In this document: one piece after another, positions 46,650-56,734 of the stretch | How positions within the stretch are numbered: the first letter of the stretch is position 1 | How the letters are laid out: each line of letters begins with the position of its first letter | Source: Chryseobacterium sp. POL2 | GTDB lineage: Bacteria; Bacteroidota; Bacteroidia; Flavobacteriales; Weeksellaceae | Direction of reading: 5' to 3' | NCBI RefSeq assembly: GCF_011058315.1 | Contig: NZ_CP049298.1 | Coordinates: forward strand, 620,001 to 684,000 | DNA: 64,000 nucleotides | The notes under the pieces: generated by a model | Databases searched by the model: none | The model's input: only the letters and a program-made list of their open reading frames with translations | What the model was told of the DNA's origin: nothing | Made by a program: the position numbers and the translations under genes

Positions 46650-49129
46650 AGCAAAGTCTTTTTAAGACCTTCCATAAGGCCTTTCCAGAGTATATTAAAA
46701 AATGAACGTTCTGGATCTCTTTCTTTAGTAATTTTTACCGTTTTGCCTCCATCTTTTGCATTGCTTCGCACAAAGACATTTACAGCTTTATTCAAAAATT
46801 TCTTTTTTTCACCTTTTTTATTTAGAAAATTAACATAGACTTCGTGGTGATTTAAAAAGAAATTTCCTTTAATAATATTTTTATTCCCAAAATAATCGAA
46901 GTGCAAATAGTTAATCTCACCATCCAAAGTGATGTTAAGATAAGGCCGTACAAAAAGATTGACTTCATTGGCAGAAAGGCCTTCGATTTTACCATTAATT
47001 TTGAATTCATCCATTAGGTTTAATACATCAAAAGTCCATAAAACTTTCGTTGGTGCCGTACCAAAAAATTTGAAATTGCTATCAATTGTGACAAGGCTAG
47101 GGGCGGATTTGACTTTGCCATTTCCAACATTTTTGATATTGGCGTTGAAGTGATCTAGGAATAATTTCCCTGGTATATTACTATTAACCGCATCTTCTTC
47201 ATAAGAAATATAAGAATTTTTGATCTTTACCAAATTGGCAAAAAGTGGTGGCTTTATATGTCTTAGTTTCTCACTGAACATGCTGCGCAAACTTGTATCT
47301 TCAGGCGGCAACAAATCTCTATAAATACTACATTTTACGCCATCTAAAACAACTTTATCTAACAGAATTTCATCGTGATTTTCTAATAAAGAATGGCGAT
47401 TGAAAATCTGGATTTTTTGAGCAAAGATATCGTAAAGGTCTTCTTGTTTTTTGATGATTCGAGAAAAGGCTTTTCTGCTATATTTCGATTTTAGGGTCAA
47501 TTGATTTATTGTACTTAGTTTTCCATCATTCTGAATGTTTTTGATGCGCAACGTATAATACTTCCCTGCATCGATAAAGATCTCATCCGCATTTATAAAG
47601 TATTTTTTTATACTAAATGGAATTCTATTTTTTGCTGTTTTTTCATCAAATTCAAAATGATCAAAAGTGCCATTTATTTTTGAAATCGAAGATTTCGGTT
47701 GTCCATCCGATAAAATATGTTGAAATCCAGCATTATTAAGCTTAATATTTTTAATTTCAATACCGAGATTAAATGTTAATTTTTTTTCATTCTTAACCGA
47801 TTTGTTAAGCTTAGAAATCATCGCCAAATTAGCATCATCAACCAACAGATTATTGAGTTTAAATTTAATTTTTTCACCATCAAATTTCGTGTTGATTTTA
47901 TTAAAAAAAACTTGTCTAATAGTACCAGACCAAAGATTTTGATTTGCTGTTTTTCCTGCGACAGCCAATTTTACAGAATCTAATTTTAAATCCGAATTAT
48001 CGGTAAAAACTTTACCAACAAAAATTTCTTGATGATTATTGGCACGAACAAAAAGTTGCGAAATAGCAATTTTGTGCGACCCAAATTTGAAAGGAACTTT
48101 CTCCTTAACCGTATTTTTATCCAGGATAATTTTTGACAAATTAACATTAAACTCCTCAGCAGAAGCAGACTTGATTTTGCTATTATTCTGGACAAGAAAT
48201 TTGCCTTTATTTAATATAATTTCATGCAGTGCTATTTTTACATTAAGCTCTTTTGGCGCGTTTTTGACAGTCTTTTTGTTGAGCGAAGTAATGATAATAG
48301 TGGGTTCGTCAAAAGTCGCAGATTCCGCAATCAGCGAGTCGCGATTAATATTAAAATCCTTTGCTGCAAAGCGTTTTACACGGAAATCAAATATATTTTT
48401 TGATTGATATTCATTAGGATTTTTGATTGGATTGAGATGAAAATTAAGAATCTCAATTTCTTTGTTTTGAGTATCTATTTTATCAGCAAGAATTTGATAA
48501 TAATCGTTAATCATTATCACCGAATTTTCAGCTTTTATAGCTACTTTTTTAAATCCAATCGGAAGTCTGGAATTATCCGAATTGTTCAAATCGATATCTT
48601 CTAAATCAACATTGATTTTATTAGCATTAAAAACGGTTTTACCATCATAATTTATGGCTTTAATTTCTGCATTTTCAACTTTTAAATGATGGACAAAAAC
48701 ATCAGGTTTTGTCCTTTTTTTATTGTTTTCATTTCCGTTTTTACCCAAACGGATCTTGAGATTGGCATTCTTAAAACTAATATTTTCAGCTTTATAAGAT
48801 TTGGAGAATACAGCTTTGAAAACTCCAAAATCCTGCACCAACAATTCTCCAATTTTTCCAGAAATCTGAGTTACAGAAGTGTCTTTAGGATTTTTATTTT
48901 TAATATCAACATCTTGGATATGAAGATTCCCCGAAATCAAATCAAAACTAAAGTTTTTCAATTCGACTTCGTAAGGCGTCTTTTCGTTGATGAGATCAGG
49001 AAGTTTTGATTTTAAATAAAGATTAAGCACCAACGGAAATGCTACCAAAATCAACAAAATAACAGAAATACTTGTTAGGATAATTTTTTTCCATTTCGAA
49101 GTTTTGTTGTGCGTTACTTTGTGTTCCAT
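46646..49129 (-). CDS. AsmA/DUF748-like membrane-anchored protein
   Basis: An 827-residue protein with one N-terminal helix (about 14-34), then a long beta-rich periplasmic region of repeated strands, typical of AsmA-like bridge proteins (DUF748). NFSFDLISGNLHIQDVDI and LDGEINYLHFDYFGN fit the pattern. Such proteins are thought to move lipids or help outer-membrane assembly. Function here is inferred from build only. Confidence 0.72.
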   Translation of the reverse strand: MEHKVTHNKTSKWKKIILTSISVILLILVAFPLVLNLYLKSKLPDLINEKTPYEVELKNFSFDLISGNLHIQDVDIKNKNPKDTSVTQISGKIGELLVQDFGVFKAVFSKSYKAENISFKNANLKIRLGKNGNENNKKRTKPDVFVHHLKVENAEIKAINYDGKTVFNANKINVDLEDIDLNNSDNSRLPIGFKKVAIKAENSVIMINDYYQILADKIDTQNKEIEILNFHLNPIKNPNEYQSKNIFDFRVKRFAAKDFNINRDSLIAESATFDEPTIIITSLNKKTVKNAPKELNVKIALHEIILNKGKFLVQNNSKIKSASAEEFNVNLSKIILDKNTVKEKVPFKFGSHKIAISQLFVRANNHQEIFVGKVFTDNSDLKLDSVKLAVAGKTANQNLWSGTIRQVFFNKINTKFDGEKIKFKLNNLLVDDANLAMISKLNKSVKNEKKLTFNLGIEIKNIKLNNAGFQHILSDGQPKSSISKINGTFDHFEFDEKTAKNRIPFSIKKYFINADEIFIDAGKYYTLRIKNIQNDGKLSTINQLTLKSKYSRKAFSRIIKKQEDLYDIFAQKIQIFNRHSLLENHDEILLDKVVLDGVKCSIYRDLLPPEDTSLRSMFSEKLRHIKPPLFANLVKIKNSYISYEEDAVNSNIPGKLFLDHFNANIKNVGNGKVKSAPSLVTIDSNFKFFGTAPTKVLWTFDVLNLMDEFKINGKIEGLSANEVNLFVRPYLNITLDGEINYLHFDYFGNKNIIKGNFFLNHHEVYVNFLNKKGEKKKFLNKAVNVFVRSNAKDGGKTVKITKERDPERSFFNILWKGLMEGLKKTLL

Positions 49130-49154
49130 TTGATGGTTTTAAAATTAAATTTAA

Positions 49155-49589
49155 TCAAAATTCAAATAACTCGAAGCGGTATTGTCCGTCGTCGTATTTT
49201 GCATAAATGTGCTGTAATCCGTTGGACAAGATAATCTCTGGCGCTTCTATAACCGAATTGTACCTTGCAATCTGTTCAAATTGTTTCTCGGTTAGCTTGA
49301 CATTTGGCGCCTTCAGTTCTACTAAAATTTGTGCTTTTGTACGATGCGTTACCAATAGATCCAGACGTTTTGTCGTGGAATTCAGTTCCAATTTTTGTTC
49401 CAATATTAGGGAAGACGCGTTTTTAGCTTTGATTATCAAGAAATAAGCTACCCAATGCTGTCTAACCCATTCTTCGGGCGTTAAGACCAGCCACATCTTG
49501 CGCACCGAATCATAAATAAAAAATGTATCTTTGTCTTGCTTGATTTTAAAGTCAAATTCGGTACTGAAATTTAGTTTAGGTAGTTGCAT
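49155..49589 (-). CDS. HsdR-N-like nuclease-fold protein
   Basis: A 144-residue protein resembling the N-terminal domain of type I restriction HsdR: RLDLLVTHRTKAQILVELKA carries a PD-(D/E)xK-like core. There is no helicase part and no modification or specificity gene nearby, so it is a stand-alone domain. Its start lies only 8 bases from the divergent holA start. Confidence 0.75.
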   Translation of the reverse strand: MQLPKLNFSTEFDFKIKQDKDTFFIYDSVRKMWLVLTPEEWVRQHWVAYFLIIKAKNASSLILEQKLELNSTTKRLDLLVTHRTKAQILVELKAPNVKLTEKQFEQIARYNSVIEAPEIILSNGLQHIYAKYDDGQYRFELFEF

Positions 49590-49597
49590 AAAATCTG

Positions 49598-50632
49598 ATG
49601 AAAGATATAGAAATTGTCCTCAAAAGTATTAAAAATAAAGAATTTTTACCAATATATTTCTTACATGGTGAAGAGCCATATTATATTGATGTCGCGACCA
49701 GACATTTTGAAAATGACGTTTTAGAAGAGGATGAGAAGGCTTTTAACCAAACGGTAGTTTATGGAAAAGATACCAACTATGGCGAAATATTGTCCTTAGC
49801 GAGACAATATCCCATGATGGGAGAGAAGCAACTTATCATTGTAAAAGAAGCGCAAGATCTGAAATTAGAAGAATCTGAGTCCGATGCTTTTCTTGCCTAT
49901 CTCGCATCACCAGTAGAATCTACGATCCTTGTTTTTGCGCACAAACATAAAAAACTTGATTCCCGAAAAAAGGTCAGTAAAGAACTTGCCAATAAGAAAT
50001 TTTTATTTTTAAGTGATAAAATTAAAGACTCACAATTAGCGGGTTGGATACAATCGGAAATTGAAAGATTCGGGTACAGATCTGCGCCGAATATCAGCTT
50101 CTTACTCGCAGAATATTTGGGAAGTGATCTTTCCAGAATCGCTAATGAACTTAATAAACTAAAACTTGTTCTGAAAGAAAATGATGTCCTCAACGAAAAG
50201 ATTGTTGAAGAACACATCGGCATTAGCAAAGACTATAACATTTTTGAACTTCAAAAAGCTTTAGCTACAAAAAATAAAGAACGTGCTTTCAAAATTGCTT
50301 ATTATATGGGCAAAAACAAGAAAACAAATCCTATCCAAATGTCGATAGGCGCGTTGTACAAGTTTTTCTCAGACCTTATTATGTACCATACTTTGATAGG
50401 GCAATCGCCATCCATTATCGCCAAAGAAATAGGTGTAAATCCCTATGCCATCCAAAATTTCGCAGAAGCTGCACGTTTTTATCCTTTAAAAATGGCAACC
50501 AGAATTATTTCCGTTATCCGTGAGATGGATCTTAAATCTAAAGGTCTCGGTGTTCGTCAAATGGAAGATGATGAAATCTATGTTGAAATGACATTTAAAA
50601 TTTTAAATATCGACCAACTCAAAACTAAATAA
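49598..50632 (+). CDS. holA: DNA polymerase III delta subunit
   Basis: A 344-residue clamp-loader delta subunit. It opens with PIYFLHGEEPYYIDVATRHF (nucleotide-fold N-domain without a working Walker A) and holds QYPMMGEKQLIIVKEAQ and YLGSDLSRIANELNKL in the following domains. It opens the beta clamp during replication. Confidence 0.92.
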   Translation: MKDIEIVLKSIKNKEFLPIYFLHGEEPYYIDVATRHFENDVLEEDEKAFNQTVVYGKDTNYGEILSLARQYPMMGEKQLIIVKEAQDLKLEESESDAFLAYLASPVESTILVFAHKHKKLDSRKKVSKELANKKFLFLSDKIKDSQLAGWIQSEIERFGYRSAPNISFLLAEYLGSDLSRIANELNKLKLVLKENDVLNEKIVEEHIGISKDYNIFELQKALATKNKERAFKIAYYMGKNKKTNPIQMSIGALYKFFSDLIMYHTLIGQSPSIIAKEIGVNPYAIQNFAEAARFYPLKMATRIISVIREMDLKSKGLGVRQMEDDEIYVEMTFKILNIDQLKTK

Positions 50633-50658
50633 TTTTTAATAAATAAACTTCTACAAGC

Positions 50659-50690
50659 GATTTTGATGATTATTTCAAAATCGTTTTTTA
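50659..50690 (+). terminator. Terminator after holA
   Basis: CGATTTTGA pairs with TCAAAATCG, followed by six T. Confidence 0.82.
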
Positions 50691-50825
50691 TTTATTTTAA
50701 AACAAATAAATTTCAATAACAATATCTAAATTACAAAATTGAAAAAATTCATAAGTCAAAATTAGTAAGTCCTAAAATTAATTACGATTTTTGACAATTA
50801 GATTTTTAAAAACGAATAAAAGTAT

Positions 50826-51794
50826 ATGGAAAACATTTTAGATTGCGTTATCGTAGGATCGGGACCAGCAGGTTACACCGCAGCAATATACGCAGCAAGA
50901 GCTAACCTAAAACCAGAATTATTTACAGGACTAGAGCCAGGTGGGCAGTTGACAACCACGACAGAGGTTGAAAACTTCCCTGGATATCCCGATGGTATTA
51001 CAGGTCCCGAGATGATGATGCAACTACAAAAACAAGCAGAACGTTTCGACACTAAAGTACACTATGAAATGATCAGCAAAGTTGAATTTGCGACAAAAAG
51101 AGGAGGGGTACACAAGCTTTCTACAGGAAGTCGCGAAATTTTGGCAAAAACAGTAATCATCTCCACAGGTGCTCAGGCAAAATATCTTGGTCTAGATGAT
51201 GAAAAAAAATATGCAGGCGGTGGCGTGTCGGCTTGTGCAACATGTGACGGATTTTTCTACAGAGGAAAAGATGTTGTTGTTGTTGGTGCTGGGGATACAG
51301 CTGCAGAAGAAGCAACCTATCTTTCCAAAATCTGTAACAAGGTGACCATGTTGGTGCGCAAAGATCATTTCCGTGCTTCTAAAGTCATGGTAGATCGCGT
51401 GATGTCCACACCGAATATCGAAGTAAAATTCAATCATGAATTAATTGGTATAGAAGGGGAGAACGCAATGGTAGAACGCGCCGTTGTTATCGATAACCAA
51501 ACTCAAGAAAAATCAACAGTCGATGTACACGGTATTTTTATCGCCATTGGCCACAAACCCAATACCGATATTTTTAAAGATCAAATTACCTTGGATGAAA
51601 ACGCCTACATCATTACCGAAGGAAAGTCTTCTTTAACCAATCTACCAGGTGTTTTTGCTGCCGGTGATGTACAAGACCATCATTACAGACAGGCTATTAC
51701 TGCTGCGGGAAGTGGTTGTATGGCTGCGATGGATGCAGAAAAATATTTGGGCGAGCTACATGGCGAAAACCACAATTGGGTGGAACAAGATTAA
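50826..51794 (+). CDS. trxB: Thioredoxin-disulfide reductase
   Basis: A 322-residue flavoprotein: FAD loop GSGPAGYTAA, redox disulfide in SACATCDGFF (Cys near 136 and 139), NADPH loop VGAGDTAAEEA, and AAGDVQDHHYRQAITAAG near the C-terminus. It keeps thioredoxin reduced using NADPH. Its stop overlaps the crcB start. Confidence 0.96.
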   Translation: MENILDCVIVGSGPAGYTAAIYAARANLKPELFTGLEPGGQLTTTTEVENFPGYPDGITGPEMMMQLQKQAERFDTKVHYEMISKVEFATKRGGVHKLSTGSREILAKTVIISTGAQAKYLGLDDEKKYAGGGVSACATCDGFFYRGKDVVVVGAGDTAAEEATYLSKICNKVTMLVRKDHFRASKVMVDRVMSTPNIEVKFNHELIGIEGENAMVERAVVIDNQTQEKSTVDVHGIFIAIGHKPNTDIFKDQITLDENAYIITEGKSSLTNLPGVFAAGDVQDHHYRQAITAAGSGCMAAMDAEKYLGELHGENHNWVEQD

Positions 51795-52162
51795 TGTTAA
51801 GAAATTTAATTTTAATATTCATAGGAGGTGGGATAGGCAGCATACTGCGCTATCTCATCTCTTTTTTTTCGGCGCGGTTTATCAAAATAGGGAGTTTTCC
51901 TTTAGCCACTTTATGTATTAATCTCATTGGATGTTTTCTCATTGGCTTGTTGGCATCTTATTTTATTAAGCATGACAGCACTTTGAAGTTTCTTTTCATC
52001 ACAGGTTTTTGTGGTGGTTTTACAACCTTCTCAACTTTTTCCGCAGAAAACCTCAGTTTATATCAAAATGGAAATTATATTTCTCTGTTTTTTTATGTTT
52101 TATTGAGTGTCGTTATTGGTTTTTTTGCTGTATTGATGGGAGCTAGCATAATTAAAACTTAA
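51794..52162 (+). CDS. crcB: Fluoride efflux channel CrcB/Fluc
   Basis: A 122-residue four-helix protein: GGGIGSILRYLIS and FCGGFTTFSTFSAENL are the two family signatures, the second lining the fluoride pore. ATG 51794 overlaps the trxB stop (TAATG), so it is coupled. An antiparallel dimer would export fluoride. Confidence 0.92.
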   Translation: MLRNLILIFIGGGIGSILRYLISFFSARFIKIGSFPLATLCINLIGCFLIGLLASYFIKHDSTLKFLFITGFCGGFTTFSTFSAENLSLYQNGNYISLFFYVLLSVVIGFFAVLMGASIIKT

Positions 52163-52220
52163 ATTTTTAGTTCTGAAAATTAGAGAGTTAAAAATATGTT
52201 CTAATTTTTTATTAAAAATA

Positions 52221-52252
52221 TTTGCATGGCATTGAAAAGCTTTCTATATTTG
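52221..52252 (+). promoter_or_regulatory. Promoter of tRNA-Ser
   Basis: TTTG at 52221-52224, 20 bases, then TATATTTG at 52245-52252: a good Bacteroidota promoter starting near 52259. Confidence 0.7.
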
Positions 52253-52286
52253 CACCACTGAAAACAACGATACAAACGGTGTTTTT

Positions 52287-52371
52287 GGAGAGATGGCAGA
52301 GTGGTCGATTGCGGTAGTCTTGAAAACTATTGACTGTAACAGGTCCGGGGGTTCGAATCCCTCTCTCTCCG
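52287..52371 (+). tRNA. tRNA-Ser (anticodon UGA)
   Basis: An 85-base tRNA of the long-variable-arm type. GGAGAGA pairs with TCTCTCC, the anticodon TGA is at 52321-52323 inside loop CTTGAAA, and GGTTCGAATCC is the T arm. CCA is not encoded. Reads UCA and related codons. Confidence 0.97.
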
Positions 52372-52383
52372 CGAAAGAAATAT

Positions 52384-52418
52384 AAAACCTATAAATGAAT
52401 GATTTATAGGTTTTTTTT
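52384..52418 (+). terminator. Terminator of tRNA-Ser
   Basis: AAAACCTATAAAT pairs with ATTTATAGGTTTT, then T. Confidence 0.9.
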
Positions 52419-52594
52419 ATTTCAAAACTGAACAAATTTAGTTGAATCAAACTTAGAAATCCTGAATCAGTTTCGACGACTTTTCCTTCTTCCGAACAAC
52501 GTATTAAATGATTCTTCTTTGCACCAAGCAATTTTCATTTCCTTATTTTTTATTTTCTCACGTGGACAAGTGAGATAACCGCCTTAGCAATGGA

Positions 52595-52671
52595 TGCGCA
52601 TCCGTGAGATGCCCGATGCGCATTGGACAAAGCACGCGTGCGCATCGGTGACATGCCCGATGCGCACGCGT
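52595..52671. repeat. Two GC-rich palindromes downstream of tRNA-Ser
   Basis: The first pairs TGCGCATC (52595-52602) with GATGCGCA (52615-52622). The second pairs ACGCGTGCGCATC (52634-52646) with GATGCGCACGCGT (52659-52671) without a mismatch. Both enclose a similar loop containing GTGA(G/C)ATGCCC. The base composition is far from the surroundings. Confidence 0.8.
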
Positions 52672-52962
52672 TACCCATTTTCTATACACGCTGTGTTTAT
52701 GGTACCTCAGAGGGGGTAATCGCGGATAAGAGGTGGAATTCTTTCTTGTTCAGATTAGGGTTTTAGGTTTAGGTTTATGTTTAATTCCGATGCTTTTAAA
52801 TGAAATGGTGAAATTATTTAGGAAATAACAGAACATATTTTGCTTCGATAGGATAGGCGTTTTAATTTTTTGAAATTGTTTTTAGACTAATTTCCTCTAT
52901 ATCCAAAAAAGCCAGGTTATTTTTTTATTATATTTACATAATGTTTAATCCATTGTGTAGGT

Positions 52963-53784
52963 ATGATTTACAGAATTTTTCATCCCGTTCCTATTTTAGC
53001 CGATGTTGTAGAACATTATTGGTATTCGAAGATTGACCTTTCGGAATCTGTCGTACAACATTATGCAACACCACTTTTACAAGGATTGGCTTTCAATTTC
53101 AATTTGAAAACAGAAGAACATGAATTTGCCAATCATAAATATACCTTGGATAAATCGGCTTATATTTTTGGGCAACCTACTTGTCCGCGTGTTATAACTA
53201 CAAATGAAAAAGGGGTCGATATTTTGGGGGTGAAGTTTAAACCTTTAGGAATTGCCAAGATTACCGGAATCAACATGGAAAATATGGCCGATAAAATAAT
53301 CGCTGTAGATGCTATTTGGGGCAACGAGTTGGAGCTGCTAAGCGATGAGATGCAGTCGGCACCCAACCTTGAAAGCACTATAAGCGTTCTCGAATCTTTT
53401 TTGATTAATAAATACCTACATACCAAGCTGCATTACCGAGTGGACAGTGTACAGAATGCCTTAGCTCTTATCGCCTATGCGCAGGGGAATATCGATGTGA
53501 AAACGCTTCAGGAAAAGACCAATATCACCCGCAAAACTTTGGAAAGGGCATTTAGAAATTATTTAGGAATCCATCCAAAATTGTATTCCCGCATTATTCG
53601 TTTTAATGCGATAAAAAATGTTTTAGATCGTACATCTATGGATTGCAATCTCACTGCACTTGCCATGGATTTCGGGTTTTACGACTGTTCTCATTTTATT
53701 TCAGAATTCAAAAATTTCTCCGGCTTAACGCCTCATACCTACCTGAAAAATAGTTCTACTGAATTTACTCGGGAGTTCGTTTAG
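52963..53784 (+). CDS. AraC-family transcriptional regulator
   Basis: A 273-residue protein. Residues 1-140 resemble the DUF6597-type N-domain of Bacteroidota AraC proteins; the C-terminal HTH pair (about 165-265) includes KTLQEKTNITRKTLERAFR and LAMDFGFYDCSHFISEFK. It stands just upstream of a two-component system on the same strand; a functional link is possible. Confidence 0.88.
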   Translation: MIYRIFHPVPILADVVEHYWYSKIDLSESVVQHYATPLLQGLAFNFNLKTEEHEFANHKYTLDKSAYIFGQPTCPRVITTNEKGVDILGVKFKPLGIAKITGINMENMADKIIAVDAIWGNELELLSDEMQSAPNLESTISVLESFLINKYLHTKLHYRVDSVQNALALIAYAQGNIDVKTLQEKTNITRKTLERAFRNYLGIHPKLYSRIIRFNAIKNVLDRTSMDCNLTALAMDFGFYDCSHFISEFKNFSGLTPHTYLKNSSTEFTREFV

Positions 53785-53829
53785 ATCCATTTTGTCCCTT
53801 TTCTCCTATATCATTACATTTTTAGAAAA

Positions 53830-53837
53830 TAACTTTG
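53830..53837 (+). promoter_or_regulatory. -7 element for the histidine kinase gene
   Basis: TAACTTTG, 59 bases before ATG 53896. Confidence 0.45.
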
Positions 53838-53895
53838 TATGATTCTGAAATACGGTTAACATGTGGAATGCTTCATCCGATCAAATTCATCAGTT

Positions 53896-55923
53896 ATGAT
53901 ACGATTTTTATTGGTTTCGTTACTGGTTCTATTAGGCTATCCTAAAAATCTATTGGCCCAATCTCCCGTACAATTGGACAGTCTGCTCACGCATGAGAAA
54001 ACACTGTCGGATGGAAGTGAAAAAATTAAAACATTAACGTTCATAGGTTTCAATTATTCCAGAACATCTCCCGAATTGGCAAAATATTATTATAAAAAAG
54101 CCATTGAAATTGGGGAAAGAATAGAAGAAAACACCAGCACATCTACAGTCTATAGCCAGATTGCAAATTTTTATAATACTCTTGGAGAAACCGATAGCGT
54201 GGAGTATTTTTTACAAAAAGCCCGTATAAAAGCCGAAAAGGCAAACAACAACAACAGTTGGGCTACCTATTATCAAAACAGAACACTAATCAACAAAAAA
54301 CAGAAAAAATATGAAGAAGCCATCAGCTACGGAAAAGAGTCGTTGAAGTATTGTCTTGCTTTAGGTAAAAAATCGAATATTGCTGGTGCGTACTTGAATT
54401 TGGGAAGTTGCTATGTGGGAACTAAAAACTTTGAAACCGCCGCGGATTACTATTACAAAGCTCTCAAAATATTTGAAGAAATAAAAAATGAAAACGGAAA
54501 AGCATTTTCCTATAATAATCTGGGCAATGTCTATAAAGAACTCAATCAGCATAATGAAGCGATAAAATACGCCAAACTTTCTCTTGGCTTAAAACAAAAA
54601 TTGAATGATGAAGCAGGCATGTCAACCAGCTACATGCTGATCAGTGAAAATTATCACATGCTGAAAAATTACAAATCGGCGCTGGAGTATTTAAACAAAT
54701 CCATCGGTTTGCAAAAAAAATTAAAAAATAAATACGAACTTGTTAATAGCTACCAACTGCAAGGAAGAATTTTCAGAGGGATGATGGATACAGTACAAGC
54801 CATAAAATCTTATAATCCCGCTATTACCATTGCTAATAAATTACAAAATACCAAACTGGTAAACGAGCTGCAAACCGAAAAACTAATCCTGACTCCGGTC
54901 CATAAAATTTCGGACAATACCACACAAAACATCGAAACCAATCTCAACTTATCCAAAGAAACCAATGATATCAATACCCAGATGCATAATCTGGAATACC
55001 TAACCCAATTTTATCATAAAACAGGAAACTACCGAAAAGCATTCAATTACCAATCGGAATTTTATCAGCTCAAAGATCAACTCTACGGCTCCGAAGTGTT
55101 ACAAAAAATAAAAGCTCGGGAAAGAAATTATGAACTCGAAAAAAAAGAAGCCGCCATAAAATATTTGGAAAAAGACAAAGAACTGAAAGAAAACCAGCTG
55201 CAAAAGCAGCGCATAGGAATCTATGCATCCGTAGGAAGCATTCTCTTCATACTGATTATTGCCTCTTTGCTGTTCAACCAGAACAAAATTATTCAGGAGA
55301 AAAAACGCTTGCAGGAAATGGAAGCCATGCGCCACAATATCGCAGGAGATTTGCATGATGATATTGGCTCTACGCTTTCCAGTATTCAGATTATCAGCAG
55401 TTTGGCATCCGACCAATGCAAACAAAACAAAAACTTGCAGCATTCCATCAACCAGATTCAAGAGCTTTCGGATAAAGTAGCCTCTGGACTTCAGGAAATT
55501 GTATGGTCCGTAAATCCCGCTAATGATAAGCTGAACGCCATCGTTCCGCATTTGCATAAATTGGCTGCAGATGTGCTTGGAGCCAATGAGATTGCTTTTA
55601 AATTCAAAGAAAATATTGCCGACCTCCACAAAGAAATGACCCCACAACAGCGCAAAGATCTGGTGATGATATTCAAGGAAGCCCTGAACAATACCCGAAA
55701 ATACAGCGGTACAGAGCGCGTGGATATTCAGATCAAACAAACCGCACAATTAATTGCACTACACATCAAAGATTACGGCTGTGGTTTCTGTACCCAAACC
55801 GTAAACCGCGGAAACGGTCTCAGCAATATGGAAAGAAGAGCCCGAGAAATCAATGCCGAATTAGCTGTACACAGTAAACCCGGAAAAGGAACCTTCCTTT
55901 CCCTGAAAATTCCCCTCTCCTAA
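53896..55923 (+). CDS. TPR-containing sensor histidine kinase
   Basis: A 675-residue kinase. A signal peptide ends at LLAQ, about six TPR repeats follow (about 30-330, SKVYSQ- and AGAYLNLGSCYVGTKNF-type), then a coiled coil, a membrane helix (about 440-460, GIYASVGSILFILIIASLL) and a HisKA_3 domain with the phospho-His in IAGDLHDDIGSTLSS. The ATPase has GNGLSNMERR and GKGTFLSLKI. ATG 53896 is preferred to GTG 53863. It should phosphorylate the LuxR-type regulator that follows. Confidence 0.88.
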   Translation: MIRFLLVSLLVLLGYPKNLLAQSPVQLDSLLTHEKTLSDGSEKIKTLTFIGFNYSRTSPELAKYYYKKAIEIGERIEENTSTSTVYSQIANFYNTLGETDSVEYFLQKARIKAEKANNNNSWATYYQNRTLINKKQKKYEEAISYGKESLKYCLALGKKSNIAGAYLNLGSCYVGTKNFETAADYYYKALKIFEEIKNENGKAFSYNNLGNVYKELNQHNEAIKYAKLSLGLKQKLNDEAGMSTSYMLISENYHMLKNYKSALEYLNKSIGLQKKLKNKYELVNSYQLQGRIFRGMMDTVQAIKSYNPAITIANKLQNTKLVNELQTEKLILTPVHKISDNTTQNIETNLNLSKETNDINTQMHNLEYLTQFYHKTGNYRKAFNYQSEFYQLKDQLYGSEVLQKIKARERNYELEKKEAAIKYLEKDKELKENQLQKQRIGIYASVGSILFILIIASLLFNQNKIIQEKKRLQEMEAMRHNIAGDLHDDIGSTLSSIQIISSLASDQCKQNKNLQHSINQIQELSDKVASGLQEIVWSVNPANDKLNAIVPHLHKLAADVLGANEIAFKFKENIADLHKEMTPQQRKDLVMIFKEALNNTRKYSGTERVDIQIKQTAQLIALHIKDYGCGFCTQTVNRGNGLSNMERRAREINAELAVHSKPGKGTFLSLKIPLS

Positions 55924-56043
55924 TTATGGTATGGACAGGTACTAAAATTATCAGGAAATTTGTAAAAATTTTTGAAAACGCAAGATTTTTAATGAGTTAA
56001 AGAACAATTCAAAAAAAAACAAAACCCTGAAACACAAAAGAAT

Positions 56044-56670
56044 ATGCCAATAAAAGTTTTATTGTATGAAGATAATACGGAGCTGAGAGACAGCCTCTCA
56101 TCGCTCATTGCCTTTTCAGAAGATCTGGAACTTGTGGCGGCTTATGAGCATTGTGCAGACGTACTCCGCCATCTTGATACGTATGATCCCGAAATAATCC
56201 TGATGGATATTGATATGCCCGTGATGAATGGACTGGAGGGTTTAAAACTGATTCGTTCCATCAATACTGAAATTCCGGTTGTTATGCTCACTATTTTTGA
56301 TGATAATGAACATATTCTCAACTCCATTATGAATGGCGCAACGGGATATATTCTGAAACAGCATCTTACCACAAAATTAGATTTTGCCATTAAAGAAGCA
56401 CTCAACGGCGGTGCCCCGATGTCACCTGCGGTTGCACGTTTGGTTTTACAGCATATCAATAATCCCGGTAAAAAAAACTACAACCTCACCGCCCGCGAAA
56501 AAGAAATTCTACAATCTTTAACCGACGGAAATAGCTATAAAATGATTGCAGCCAATGAAGGCATCAGCATCGGTACAGTAACGACGCATATTAAAAATAT
56601 TTATGAAAAATTAGGAGTGCATTCCCAAGCCGAAGCGGTAAGCAAAACGCTGAGAGAAAGAATCCTATAA
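56044..56670 (+). CDS. LuxR-type response regulator
   Basis: A 208-residue NarL-type regulator. The receiver domain has the phosphorylated Asp in PEIILMDIDMPVMNG (near 55) and a conserved Lys in YILKQHL; the HTH is LTAREKEILQSLTDGNSYKM and IGTVTTHIKNIYEKLGVHS. It follows the kinase by 120 bases. Confidence 0.93.
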   Translation: MPIKVLLYEDNTELRDSLSSLIAFSEDLELVAAYEHCADVLRHLDTYDPEIILMDIDMPVMNGLEGLKLIRSINTEIPVVMLTIFDDNEHILNSIMNGATGYILKQHLTTKLDFAIKEALNGGAPMSPAVARLVLQHINNPGKKNYNLTAREKEILQSLTDGNSYKMIAANEGISIGTVTTHIKNIYEKLGVHSQAEAVSKTLRERIL

Positions 56671-56700
56671 CACAATCAAAGTAGTTTTTTTATAAGGAAG

Positions 56701-56734
56701 GTGGCCGTTCAAATGATAACGGTCACTTTTTTTT
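56701..56734 (+). terminator. Terminator after the response regulator
   Basis: GTGxCCGTT pairs with AACGGxCAC, then eight T. Confidence 0.85.

Larger units (their letters stand above)
52372..52962. other. Intergenic stretch downstream of tRNA-Ser
   Basis: 590 bases with no gene. It holds the tRNA terminator, two GC-rich palindromes at 52595-52671, and AT-rich DNA before the AraC gene. No integrase or att repeat of the tRNA end was found. Confidence 0.6.

Noticed and set aside
49155-49589. Type I restriction system
   Set aside because: Only an HsdR-N-like domain is present, with no helicase, HsdM or HsdS nearby.
52244-52531. Minus-strand gene across tRNA-Ser
   Set aside because: It is the complement of the tRNA and its promoter.
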